The position numbers and the translations under genes were made by a program. From Petrolisthes cinctipes (taxonomy: Eukaryota; Arthropoda; Malacostraca; Decapoda; Porcellanidae), in contig JAWQEG010001453.1 in NCBI GenBank assembly GCA_033782935.1, positions 2,501 to 66,500 of the forward strand: a stretch of 64,000 bases of DNA. The letters are read 5' to 3'. The notes below the pieces were generated by a model. It saw nothing but the letters and a program-made list of their open reading frames with translations. It did not search any database and had not been told where the DNA came from. Below are positions 1 through 11,122 of this stretch, in pieces. Within the stretch, counting starts at the first letter, position 1. Each line of letters begins with the position of its first letter.

Positions 1-79
1 CACACACAGAACCGGATGATATAATATAAAGATTTATGTTGGTCTTAACTAGAGAGACTCAAGGGTTGGTTCAGCTGTC

Positions 80-82
<3 letters not shown>

Positions 83-154
<72 letters not shown>
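83..154. repeat. (CA)n microsatellite
   Basis: About 36 uninterrupted CA units. Reading frames here give Thr-His repeats and are not genes. Confidence 0.97.
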
Positions 155-157
<3 letters not shown>

Positions 158-175
158 CCCTCCCTTCCTTCATCC

Positions 176-600
176 GTTTGTTTGTTTGTTTGTTTGTTTG
201 TTTTGTTTATGTGTTGGTCAGTCTGTTTATCCATTGATTTGTTTGTTGTCCTTCATGCATTCATTCCTCTGTATGTATGTATGTATTTATTTCCATCCAT
301 CTTGCATATTCATTTATCCACCCATCTATCTATTTATCTATCAATCTATCTATCTGTTCATCCTTTAGTCCATCCATCCATCTATCTATCTATCAAATTA
401 TCAATCTATCTATCCATCTATCTATCTACAGTATGTATTTCCTTCCATCCATCTTGCATATTCATCTATCCACTATATCTGTCTATCTATCTATCTATCT
501 GTTCATCTTTTAGTCCATCTATCTATCTATCTGTCTATCAATCTATCCATCCATCCATCCCATCCATCCATCCATCATCCATCCATCCATCCATCCATAC
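176..600. repeat. tetranucleotide satellite tract (GTTT, TATC, CATC)
   Basis: A GTTT run is followed by about 400 bp of interspersed TATC/TCTA and CATC/CCAT units, with a repeated segment around a 'catcttgcatattcat' motif at about 300 and 450. Open frames across it are repeat translations. Confidence 0.9.
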
Positions 601-829
601 CAAATACAGACGGAATAAAACCATGTAAACTTGGGTAATGTTGTACAGTAATATTATTGAAGTTCAGATGGCGTTCAAAATCTGTAGCCAATTTCACAGT
701 GGCTCATAAACAACACGAGGCAATGATGGTGGTTATCTGTGCTGAAGTGTGTGATTGCTGTGGTGTGTGTGTGTGTGTGTGTGTGTGTGGATGCTGATGT
801 GTTTGGCTGTGTATGTACGAAGGCTTAAA

Positions 830-1030
830 ATGTGTGTTAGGTTGTTGAAGAAGACTTGTTATGTGCTTGTGGTTATGTATGAGGATTTATTAATGTGTAT
901 GAGTACCTGAAAATGCTTGTGAATGTTTAGGTAAGATTGATTCTGTGTGTGTTGTGTATGAGGGTTTAATAATGTGTATGTGTACTTGAAAATGCGTGTG
1001 AATGTTTAGGTAAGCTTGATTCTGTTTTGT
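830..1030. repeat. two diverged ~70-bp tandem copies in GT-rich DNA
   Basis: A segment running from 'gtatgagg' through 'gaatgtttaggtaag' to 'ttgattctg' occurs at about 877-945 and again at about 955-1024 with a few substitutions. No gene is seen in 600-1600; a (GT)n run lies at about 764-788 and another at about 1396-1450. Confidence 0.75.
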
Positions 1031-1409
1031 TATTTATAAGGAAGGCTTAAATCAATGTGTATGTGTATGTGTGGTTGTTTGGGAAAGCTAAACCAACCAA
1101 CGAACAGTGTATAGTATATGTATGTATGTATAGACCTGTTGTGAAATCGGTCCTTAAAACTTTTGTCAAATTTAGATAAACCATTATTTTTTACGGCTTC
1201 ATCGAGTGTGGAGGATAGAATAATATGTTTGTGTCGCACATGTCCAATTCGACTTTTATTTATTTATTTATTTATTTATATATTTTTGTATTTCTATTTT
1301 ATTTTTTATTTTTTTTTTATCAGAGAATATAGTGATGGTTGTTGTTGTTGTTATGTAGTTGTTATGGTCTTTTGTTTGTTTATTTGTGTTTGTGTGTGTG
1401 TGTGTGTGT

Positions 1410-1453
<44 letters not shown>

Positions 1454-1615
1454 AAATTGATGGCAAACAGCAGAGGAGATATAAACGAGACCTGCAACTT
1501 CTGTATAAAACTCGTCATTCTCAAATCTGTTCTGTTTGTTTGTTATGATAGAATTTGTTGTATATATAATTTTCGTGACTTGTGCCGCGAGGTGTAATAG
1601 AACCGTTATTAGTTA

Positions 1616-1926
<311 letters not shown>

Positions 1927-2318
1927 TACGATTATGAAACAACAGCCAGCCATCGGACCGAAGAACCGAATTTATCCAAGCATAGGATATAATATAATAA
2001 CGTTTGGTATACGGATCATTGCCCTCAGCCGTGAGCGCCAAAGGTTATTATACCAGAAGTGTGAGTTAGCGTCTTCTCAAACCAAAAGTTACGTTCGTTC
2101 GTTCGAGTATAGAAAACGATTCCCGCTGAAAATCCAGAAAATAACCCAGACCGAAAAATTATACGTTCCATGAAACCCGGTGAAAATCCAGAAAAAAAAA
2201 CCCCGCGAAATGAAAAAAATTACATGCGTTCGAGGAGGCCCGTTGAAAAAAAAAAAAAAAAAAAAAAAAAAAACCCGCGAACCGAAAAACTAGAATCATA
2301 CTAACTCACAGGGGTAAC

Positions 2319-2327
2319 GTGTGTGTG

Positions 2328-2365
<38 letters not shown>

Positions 2366-2497
2366 TCCCGTTACCACCTCCTGTGCCTTCGTCTGTGTAT
2401 TAAGAGGTGCTTGCGTGTGTGTGTGTGCGTGCCTTCCTGCCTGTAATTATCAGAGGAGGAGCCAGCACCTTGTATATATAGCCATCCTTCATGTCAT

Positions 2498-2531
<34 letters not shown>
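2319..2531. repeat. (GT)n microsatellites
   Basis: Two (GT)n tracts (about 2319-2362 and 2503-2531) separated by about 140 bp. A poly(A) run lies just upstream at about 2247-2272. No gene is supported here. Confidence 0.9.
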
Positions 2532-2534
<3 letters not shown>

Positions 2535-2685
2535 AGATTCAGCTTATAAGGTACACGTGTGGCTTGTATTTTCATTCCCTCAGTTTCTGCCAAGTTTTGT
2601 ATTTTTCATTCCCAGATTTTGTATTTTTCATTCCCTTCATTTGCTATTAATATTACTACTTTAGTTCTGTACGGATACATAATTA

Positions 2686-2847
2686 TTAAAGACCCTATGT
2701 TGTCGTCAGAAAATTGCAAGTTAAACGAGTTCTTTCAAATATTGCCACGAAACACCACCTATATGGAAGGAGCTTGTTTCGTGGCATAGTCAGGAGGAAT
2801 CAGCAGAAGTCTCCAGTTCCCATACACAATCACAGTCTCCTTATTAA
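2686..2847. mobile_element. MITE family A, copy 1
   Basis: An imperfect palindrome of about 160 bp. It begins TTAAAGACCCTATG and ends with the complementary sequence near TTAAA. The centre carries 'gccacgaaaca' and, in inverse, 'tgtttcgtggc'. The same arrangement recurs at 5050-5210, 51490-51643 and, damaged, at about 61950-62110. A TTAA target duplication is possible but not proven. Confidence 0.7.
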
Positions 2848-2989
2848 AGCATCACCAAATTGGAACACCGAAGCTGCATAATATTGACTCCGTTATTGGC
2901 ATGTTCGGGTGTCATGTTGTGTGCTGTGTTGTGTGTGTTGTGTGTGTGTTGTATTAGTAGGGTATGTGTTTATGTGTGTAGTATTGTAT

Positions 2990-3290
2990 TTTAGTGTGTT
3001 TTGTTGTAATGTGTTGCTGTGTTTTGTGTTAAAATTATAGTGTACTGAGTGTGTGTATGTGTTGTGTTGTGTTGCGTCACGATATGTTAGGTTGTGTTTT
3101 GTTGTGTTGTCTGGTGTGGTACTTTAGTGTGTGTTGTTATAATGTGTTGCTGTGTGTTGTGTTAAAATTATAGTGTACTGAGTGTGTGTATGTGTTGTGT
3201 TGTCTGCATGTGGTACTTAAATGTGTGTTGTTACAATGTGTTGCTGTGTGTTGTGTTAAAATTGTAGTGTACTGAGTGTGTGGTTGTGAT
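2990..3290. repeat. ~85-100 bp tandem repeat, about three copies
   Basis: The segment 'aatgtgttgctgtg..ttgtgttaaaatt.tagtgtactgagtgtg' is repeated three times with small changes in a GT-rich background. Confidence 0.8.
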
Positions 3291-3399
3291 GATGTTGTGT
3301 TGAGGATATATTTCTTATATATAGTTGGCTGAGTTGGTGTGTGTGTGTCGTGTTGTGGCTGAGTTGTGTTATGTGAGCAGTGGAGTGGTCTCGGTACAC

Positions 3400-3401
<2 letters not shown>

Positions 3402-3430
<29 letters not shown>

Positions 3431-3451
3431 ATCGTCCCTTCCCTATCCCCT

Positions 3452-3506
<55 letters not shown>

Positions 3507-3550
3507 GTCGTCCCTTCCATATCCCCTCCCCACCTCTCCTTCCTTCCTTC

Positions 3551-3613
<63 letters not shown>

Positions 3614-3864
3614 ATGTAGTCCCTTCTCTTATCCCCTCCCCACCTCTCCTTCCTTCAGCCCTCTCATTTTCATCCTCCTCTCTTCTCATTTCCTCTCCCT
3701 CTCCACCACACGCAGGCAGGAGTTACTTCCTCTCACACTCTCCCGGTCTTCCACTTTCTCTTATTTTTTCTCTCATTCCTCCTTTACTCTTCCTTTTCCC
3801 TATATTGTGTTGACTTCATATCATCCTCCTGTTACCCCCCCCCCTCCCCACTACTGCTTACTTA

Positions 3865-3957
<93 letters not shown>
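3402..3957. repeat. (CT)n microsatellite cluster with ~100-bp higher-order repeat
   Basis: Four long (CT)n runs lie at about 3402-3427, 3464-3503, 3553-3611 and 3873-3957. The first three are separated by copies of a 'cgtcccttcc.tatcccctcc' spacer. The pyrimidine-rich strand bias continues to about 4330. No gene is supported. Confidence 0.92.
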
Positions 3958-3961
<4 letters not shown>

Positions 3962-4812
3962 AGTCGTTTCTCTCCACAACTTACTTTCCCTCACCACCTC
4001 CATTATATTCTCTCCCACCTCCCTCCACTGATTTCAACCCCCCCCCCTTTCCCCCTCCCCCTCCTCTTCCTCTACCTCCCACCAGCTTACTCCTCCTCCT
4101 CCTCCAATTACTCTCCCACCAACTCTCTCTCTCCACTTTACCTACCACCTACTTAATCTCAGCCCTCCCCACACAATCTCCCTCCCACCCACTTGTTGCC
4201 CCCCCCCCACCTACCTCCTCCCTCATAATATATACCCCCCCCCCCACACACACACACACCCTGCTGCTCCCCCTCACCCCTCCTCCCCCTCTCCTCTCAT
4301 CCTCCTTCTCTCCACCTTCCTCCTTCTTCACAAAGGCTCAGAGGGGGGTGGAACTGCCGACGTAAATACATAAACACACAAGTTGAGATATTTCGGTAAC
4401 TTGACATCTCGGCGGGGAAATGTGTCAAGAGTAAATTACTTTGTGTCCTGTTAAAGTCAAAAGTTTATATATATATATTTGTGTTGATGTTTGTTTGTTT
4501 GTATTTGGTGTAAAGTATTATTATTTTTTTTTTTTATGTTATTATTAATCCCGTTTGGAAGAGAGAGTTGTTGTTGTTGTTGTTGTTGATATAAATGTTG
4601 TAGGGATGGTCATGCGTTTTGGAAATATTGCTTCGTATTTATTTTCCCAGTCCTTAAGGATCAAAATAATTTATAGTATTATAGTCAAAAGTCGTTTCCA
4701 TAAAATTGATAAAACATCTGGCTGATGCATAACAAACCCTTCGACCTCTGTGTGTAACTCGTGTGTTTCAATATGATGATTTGTTCTGTGTGATTAAGTG
4801 GATGGATAGTAG

Positions 4813-4946
4813 AGTGTTGGTAAATCTGGAGCAAAAACTGATTCATCTAAACTATTTCAAGCAAGCAACTGGCAGCCACCATTATATTTGTTAATCTGGT
4901 CCTGTTTCCTGGCATACTTTGGAGGAATGAATGGGCTGCCAAGAAG
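4813..4946 (+). mobile_element. MITE family B, copy 1
   Basis: About 135 bp matching four other copies in the window (5229-5351 inverted, 26670-26772, 49708-49848, 51651-51762). The consensus starts 'gtgttggtaaatctggag', contains 'ctattccaagcaac' and 'aatctggtcctgtttcc', and ends near 'catactttggaggaat'. The two halves are loosely complementary, so it can fold back. Confidence 0.7.
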
Positions 4947-5049
4947 AGAATCAACCCTTGAATATTCGACAGAACGATAACAATCCTTTATATATGTGTG
5001 TCATAATTTCACTGCACACAACAACAACAATAACATTTACATTACCATA

Positions 5050-5210
5050 TTAAGGACCCTGTGATCGTGTATGAAAATTGGAGGCTTCTGATTCCTCCTG
5101 ACCATGCCACGAAACACGCTCCTTCCATATAGGGGTGTGTGTTTCGTGGCAATATTATTTTGAAGGACTCATTACCTCCAATTTTCACACTACATCACGG
5201 GGTCCCTTAA
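5050..5210. mobile_element. MITE family A, copy 2
   Basis: The best palindrome of the family: it opens TTAAGGACCCTGTGATCG and closes ATCACGGGGTCCCTTAA, with the 'gccacgaaaca / tgtttcgtggc' central stem. The TTAA at both ends suggests a TTAA-targeting (piggyBac-like) origin, but no transposase was seen. Confidence 0.75.
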
Positions 5211-5228
5211 GGTGGTATATAATTCTTT

Positions 5229-5351
5229 TTTGGTACATTGTAGTGCCTTGATTCCTCCAAAGTATGCTAGGAAATAGGACCAGTAGAGCAAAAATAATTG
5301 TGTTCTGTTGTTTGGAATAGTTTGGAGGATTCAGTTGCTCCAGATTTACCA
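5229..5351 (-). mobile_element. MITE family B, copy 2 (inverted)
   Basis: Reverse-complement match to the copy at 4813. It ends 'ttgctccagatttaccaa', the complement of the family start. With the copy at 4813 it flanks the family-A element in inverted orientation. Confidence 0.7.
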
Positions 5352-5535
5352 AGACAAAACTTACTTCTCCTTAAGAGTGGTAGAGTGAATTTCATCGTTG
5401 TGTTGATATGCCTTGTTATATATAGTTTGCAAGGAGACCACAACTATGACTTGGCCAGTTAGTTGATTGGAGAGTTGGTTAAGTAAGTTAGTTGGTGTGT
5501 TGCTGAGATAGTCTTGTGTGTGAAACAGGAAAAGG

Positions 5536-5537
<2 letters not shown>

Positions 5538-5581
<44 letters not shown>
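5538..5581. repeat. (GT)n microsatellite
   Basis: About 22 GT units, followed by short AAAC and AGAC runs to 5670. Confidence 0.95.
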
Positions 5582-5583
<2 letters not shown>

Positions 5584-5843
5584 GAGAGGAGGGGGGTGGG
5601 AGGTGTGAGGAAAACAAACAAACAAACAGACAGACGGACAGAAAAACAGACAGACAGATAGACAGACATAAAGAGATGAAATGAATTTATACAAAATGGT
5701 ATTAATTTTGTAAACCAAAGACGACATTATGTACTATAAAAATTAAATGAAAAACAAGGTTAATATGCATCTTTCTGTATTCATTCATTCATTGGTTTAT
5801 TCACATATCAGTATTTGTGTGTATAATGAGGGGACTAAACAAA

Positions 5844-5845
<2 letters not shown>

Positions 5846-5875
<30 letters not shown>

Positions 5876-5965
5876 GAGAGTGGATGGGTGGTGGGTGATG
5901 ACACAGAGAGAGAGAGAGAGAGAGAAAGAATATGAAGAGTATACATGGGTGGTGGGTGATGACGC

Positions 5966-6013
<48 letters not shown>

Positions 6014-6036
6014 ACATGGGTGGTGGGTGATGACGC

Positions 6037-6086
<50 letters not shown>

Positions 6087-6251
6087 GGGAAGGAGGGAGG
6101 GAGGGATGGGGGCGAGATTATTATGACTCACTCCTGATAGTTTTGTTCCCCCCTCCCCTCCCTCCCTCCACCACCATCTCCCAACTCCCCAACTCCATGC
6201 ACAGTTTAACGTTGTTGCTTCACGTTGTAATAGTAAAGGCAGTGACCGGGG

Positions 6252-6307
<56 letters not shown>

Positions 6308-6360
6308 GTGTCGTCACCCACCACCCATCCATTCTCCATATATATATTTCTCTCTCTCTC

Positions 6361-6412
<52 letters not shown>

Positions 6413-6437
6413 GTCATCACCCACCACCCATCCGCTC

Positions 6438-6494
<57 letters not shown>
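5846..6494. repeat. (GA)n / (CT)n blocks arranged as a large inverted repeat
   Basis: Three (GA)n runs on the left (5846-6082) are separated by copies of 'tgggtggtgggtgatgacg'. On the right (6256-6494) three (CT)n runs are separated by the reverse complement, 'gtcatcacccaccaccca'. About 170 bp of non-repetitive DNA lies between the arms. The whole can fold into a long imperfect stem. Confidence 0.88.
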
Positions 6495-6497
<3 letters not shown>

Positions 6498-6564
6498 CTC
6501 ACACACAGACAGACACGCTAGAGTGAACACACGATCACACTTGGCTTACGCACACCTATTTATT

Positions 6565-6661
6565 TACACACACACACACACACACACACGAGTTAATACA
6601 GTTCTTCAGGGAGTAAGTCACATATGTATTGGTACACTTCAACTTCTCTCTCCACCTATTT

Positions 6662-6714
<53 letters not shown>

Positions 6715-6790
6715 CACATATGTATTGGTACACTTCAACTTCTCTCTCCACCCACTTCAACTTCTCTCTCTACCTGTTTCTGCACTTCTT

Positions 6791-6847
<57 letters not shown>
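6565..6847. repeat. (CA)n and (CT)n microsatellites with duplicated unique segment
   Basis: (CA)n runs at about 6570-6590 and 6666-6710 are each followed by the same segment, 'agtcacatatgtattggtac' plus 'acttcaacttctctctccac'. A (CT)n run follows at 6798-6847. Confidence 0.9.
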
Positions 6848-6850
<3 letters not shown>

Positions 6851-6894
6851 CGTGCTTGCTGTCTGTCCCTTCTCTCTTATTAGTCATAAAGAAT

Positions 6895-7460
6895 ATTCCT
6901 GGAGGGTGTTCTTCCTTAATTCTTCCTCTTCATTTCAATATCTTCCTTAATTCTTCCTCTTCAATGTCTTCCTTCTTCCTCTTCAATTCAATATCTTCCT
7001 TAATTCTTCCTCTTCAATTCAATGTCTTCCTTCTTTCTCTTCAATTCAATATCTTCCTTAATTCTTCCTCTTCAATGTCTTCCTTCTTCCTGTTCAATTC
7101 AATATCTTCCTTTAATATCTTCCTTAATTTTTCCTTTTCAATTCAATTCTTCCTCTTCAATATCTTCCTTAATTCTTCCTCTTCAATATCTCCCTTCTTC
7201 CTCTTCAATTCTGTATCTTTCTTCAGTTTTGTTCACTCCTCTCTCTACTTTCACTCGCATCTCTCTACTTTTTCACTCGCATCTCTCTACTTTTTCACTC
7301 GCATCTCTCTACTTTTCACTCGCATCTCTCTACTTTTCACTCGCATCTCTCTACTTTTCACTCGCATCTCTCTCTACTTTTCACTCTCATCTCTCTCTAC
7401 TTTTTCACTCTCATCTCTCTACTTTTCACTCGCATCTCTCTCTACTTTTTAACTCGCATC
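6895..7460. repeat. pyrimidine-rich minisatellites
   Basis: About 6895-7215 holds units built from 'ttcctcttcaattcaatatc' and 'ttccttaattc'. About 7240-7460 holds roughly ten copies of a 20-22 bp unit, 'ctctctacttttcactcgca'. Long open frames here are repeat translations. Confidence 0.85.
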
Positions 7461-7688
7461 TCCTCCTTTACCCACCCAGTTTTCTCCTCTCTTTCCCCAA
7501 GTATAGCCAAGAACTAGGGTTGTATATTTTACCCTTCCGAATACATTACCCAGGAAGGAGTGACGGTGTGTGTGTGGTAGTGGTGGTAGTGGTGGTGTGT
7601 GGTAGTGGTGGTGGTAGTGGTGGTAGTGGTAGTGCAGGGGAAGCAGAGGTCGTTGAAACAAGTCGTAATGTTGAAACCGGGACAGGGC

Positions 7689-8265
7689 AGGGAGGGGGCG
7701 GATCTCCCTAGTGTGCATGTGTAGGGGGGGCGGATCTCCCTAGTGTGCATGTGTAGGGGGGCGGATCTCCCTAGTGTGCATGTGTAGGGGGGCAGGGAGG
7801 GGGCGGATCCCCCTAGTGTGCATGTGTAGGGGGGCGGATCTCCCTAGTGTGCATGTGTAGGGGGGCAGGGAGGGGGCGGATCCCCTAGTGTGCATGTGTA
7901 GGGGGGCGGATATCCCTAGTGTGCATGTGTAGGGGGGCAGGGAGGGGGCGGATCCCCCTAGTGTGCATGTGTAGGGGGGCGGATCTCCCTAGTGTGCATG
8001 TGTAGGGGGGCAGGGAGGGGGCGGATCCCCCTAGTGTGCATGTGTAGGGGGGCGGATCTCCCTAGTGTGCATGTGTAGGGGGGCGGATCTCCCTAGTGTT
8101 CATGTGTATGGGGGGCAGGGAAGGGGCGGATCTCCCTAGTGTGCATGTGTAGGGGGGCGGATCTCCCTAGTGTTCATGTGTAGGGGGGGCAGGGAGGAGG
8201 CGGATCTCCCTAGTGTTCATGTGTAGGGGGGGCAGGGAGGGGGCGGATCTCCCTAGTATTCATGG
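7689..8265. repeat. G-rich minisatellite, 31-bp and 44-bp units
   Basis: About 15 units of 'cggatctccctagtgtgcat' followed by 'gtgtagggggg'. Many units carry an extra 'gcagggaggg' module, so long and short units often alternate. The G runs of 5-7 bases at fixed spacing could form quadruplexes on the + strand. Some units have 'gttcat' for 'gtgcat'. Confidence 0.93.
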
Positions 8266-8578
8266 GGAAGTGTATATATATATATTGCTGTATCAACTTC
8301 AAGATTTGTGTTTATTGTAAATGCCAAGAAAAAAAGATGTAAAAAGTAGAAAAAAAGAGAAAAGGAAGAAAAGGAAAAGATAAAAGTATTTGAGGAAAGT
8401 AAAAAAAAAAAAAAAAAGGAGAATAATGTAAAGGAACGATGATGGAGGAATAATAGAGAACAATCATAATTATGGAAGAAAAGTTGCAAATAAAAAAAAA
8501 TAAAAAAATAAATTAGAAGAGGTGAAGAAAGAACATGAAATAGTGAATTGTTATGGAAGGAAAATAAAGAAAAACATA

Positions 8579-8585
<7 letters not shown>

Positions 8586-8652
<67 letters not shown>
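8586..8652. repeat. (GA)n microsatellite ending in a G run
   Basis: Interrupted (GA)n tract followed by about ten G. The surrounding 8320-8900 is strongly purine-rich on the + strand (polyA and AAAG runs) and shows no gene. Confidence 0.9.
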
Positions 8653-8660
<8 letters not shown>

Positions 8661-8901
8661 AAGGGAGAGAAAGAGAGCAAGCATAGGTAAAGGAAAGTTA
8701 AAATAAAGGACGAAAAAAAAAAGAAAAAAAAAAGAACAATATACTATGGAAAAGGAAAGTCAAGGAGGAATAAAAAAAAGATCAGAAAAAGTCAGAGGGA
8801 AGTTGAAATGACAAAAAAGTAATGTGAAAGAAGGAAAGGTGAAGAGGAGAGAAAGTCAGTGGAGTAAAAACGAGAAGGAGGAGGGAGAGGGAGTTATTAG
8901 G

Positions 8902-8903
<2 letters not shown>

Positions 8904-8954
<51 letters not shown>

Positions 8955-9108
8955 CTCATGTGTACTCGAGCTTGTGGAAATGTACGGTGCTTGCGGTTTC
9001 TACACACACACAAACACACACACATATACACACTTTATCACTCACTCTTGACACACACACACACACACACACTCTTTATCACTCACACTTGATACTCTCT
9101 CCCTCTTG

Positions 9109-9194
<86 letters not shown>

Positions 9195-9259
9195 TTTATC
9201 ACTCACACTTGATACTCTCTCCCTCCCTCATGCTCTTCTCCCTCTCTCTCTCTCTCTGC

Positions 9260-9314
<55 letters not shown>
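8904..9314. repeat. (GT)n then repeated (CA)n microsatellites
   Basis: (GT)n at about 8904-8940, then (CA)n at about 9051-9071, 9111-9190 and 9264-9314. The spacer 'actttatcactcacacttga' recurs between the (CA)n blocks. 9400-10330 has a TTA run near 9713 and no recognisable gene. Confidence 0.93.
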
Positions 9315-9316
<2 letters not shown>

Positions 9317-10329
9317 CCTCTCTCTCTTCCCTGCACACTATATCCTCCCTTCCTCCCTCCCTCCCTCACACTTGACTTCCTCACTCTTCCTTCACGTTTT
9401 TAATTCTCCTTCACTCCCACTCGAATGCTTATTATCACTGCCTTATCCTGAACACTCGTCCCTCAAAATACATCATCTTTCCTCACACCTCAATCTTTAA
9501 TACTCACCTCCAACCCTTTCAGTCTTTTTATCACCTTCTCTTAATTGGTTACTTGACTCACTTAACTATACGACGTGTGTGTTGCCTTTTACATATTTAT
9601 AATTATCCGTGTTTATTTTTCCTTCCTTGTGGATTTACGCATATTCCTGGATCACGTGCCACCAAGTGATTTATTTGCATTTATAATTATCTGTATAAAT
9701 AACCTCTGTTCTTTATTATTATTATTATTATCAGTGACATTATAGAGTATTAGCAGGCAGTGGTAAATAGTATAGTTATGATAATAGCAGTTAATAGTAG
9801 TTTGCAATAGTAGCAGTGACAGTATAGTAGTGGTAGTATGATTATTGCAGTTGGTGGTATAGTATTGTTGATTGATATTGTTGCATTGTTTTATTTTTTT
9901 GTTTTCTTACTTTTTCTCTAACTTCCTGCAGCCTGCTAGTATAAGTACAGTATATCCTAAGGTAAAGCAGCAGTGGTAGCGACATCTGTCAGTCTGTCTG
10001 TGTAATGTCTATATAGTCGTCCCCAACTTCCCTTCGTTGTTATAGAGACAGACACGTGTTCGCTTAGCAAGAGTCACTGTGCTGCTGTCTGATATGTGGA
10101 GGCGACTGATCCCCCCCAAATTACGTCAAGAAACTCGTCGTTACCTATGTATATCCTGCATGGGTCGTTCGTTTCCTGACGTAGTTGGAGGAATCACTTG
10201 TATATACTTCCAGCTTTTGCCGACACTATCACAGGCTCCACAAAATAATACAGTTGGGAGAAATTCCGAATGCTGCCGATCCAGAAGTGGAATTGAACTT
10301 CCACAAATTATTGCGATACCAGTGAGCTC

Positions 10330-10650
10330 GTGGCATCTCCCCTCCTCACCCCTCACACTCCCCTCCCCCTCACACCTCCTTCCCCTCCCACTACCCCTTC
10401 TCTCCCCCCTTCCCTCCCCCCCTCCCACTACCCCTTCTCTCCCACCCCCTCCCCCTCCCATTACCCCTTCTCTCCCACCCCACTCCTTCCCCTCCCACTA
10501 CCCCTTCTCTCCCACTCCCCTCCCCCTCCCACTACCCCTTCTCTCCCACTCCCCTTCCCATCACACTACCCCTTCTCTCCCACCACCCTCCTTCCCCTCC
10601 CGCTACCCCTACTCTCCCACTCCCCTCCCCATCACACTACCCCTCCCCAC
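10330..10650. repeat. C-rich minisatellite, ~30-bp unit
   Basis: Repeated 'ctcccactaccccttctctc' units with small indels. The open frame across it is repeat-derived. Confidence 0.85.
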
Positions 10651-10885
10651 TGTTACTTGGTGTTGGGTTGAGATTTACGGTCCCACATTTACGAGGTTCA
10701 CATTTTTGGGAAGGGTGGTGCAGCAGGGCTCGGAATTTCTCCAGCTGTAACTTCATTGTTTATGTTGTTTATAAGCTTTTTAGTGCATGCATAATAACTA
10801 TATAACTCGTCTGGAAAATATTGATGAAAGTGGTTCAGGCAGATGCACCACTCACTCAGACCTCTTGTCGTAACGTAAGTATGTA

Positions 10886-11120
10886 CAGTCGCGGTCAATA
10901 ATAATCATCCACATATGGGTATCTCAAAAAATTTACTGTCTAATGTTTTCACGTTCACATATGATGTTATTGTTTTAGGTAGTGTGTAGCTGCTTGTAGT
11001 AAATTAAAAGATGGTAGTTAAACTTTCCAATAAATAGGTTATCATCTAAGGAACAGAGGGAAGCTGTCAAACTCTTACGCGAGTTACCCCTATATGGATG
11101 AATATATATGACCGCGACTG
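10886..11120. mobile_element. TA-flanked Tc1/mariner-type MITE with CAGTCGCGG termini
   Basis: A 235-bp element between TA dinucleotides (10884-10885 and 11121-11122). The inverted termini begin CAGTCGCGGTCA and extend about 30 bp with mismatches (left 'atcatccacata', right 'tatggatgaat'). The interior includes a stretch reading LSSKEQREAVKLLRELP (about 11038-11090), which resembles a transposase N-terminal helix region. This suggests an internally deleted derivative of an autonomous element. Confidence 0.75.
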
Positions 11121-11122
11121 TA

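Noticed and set aside
7689..8265. CRISPR-like array of regularly spaced repeats
   Set aside because: The units are contiguous with no unique spacers, and the context is eukaryotic; it is a minisatellite.
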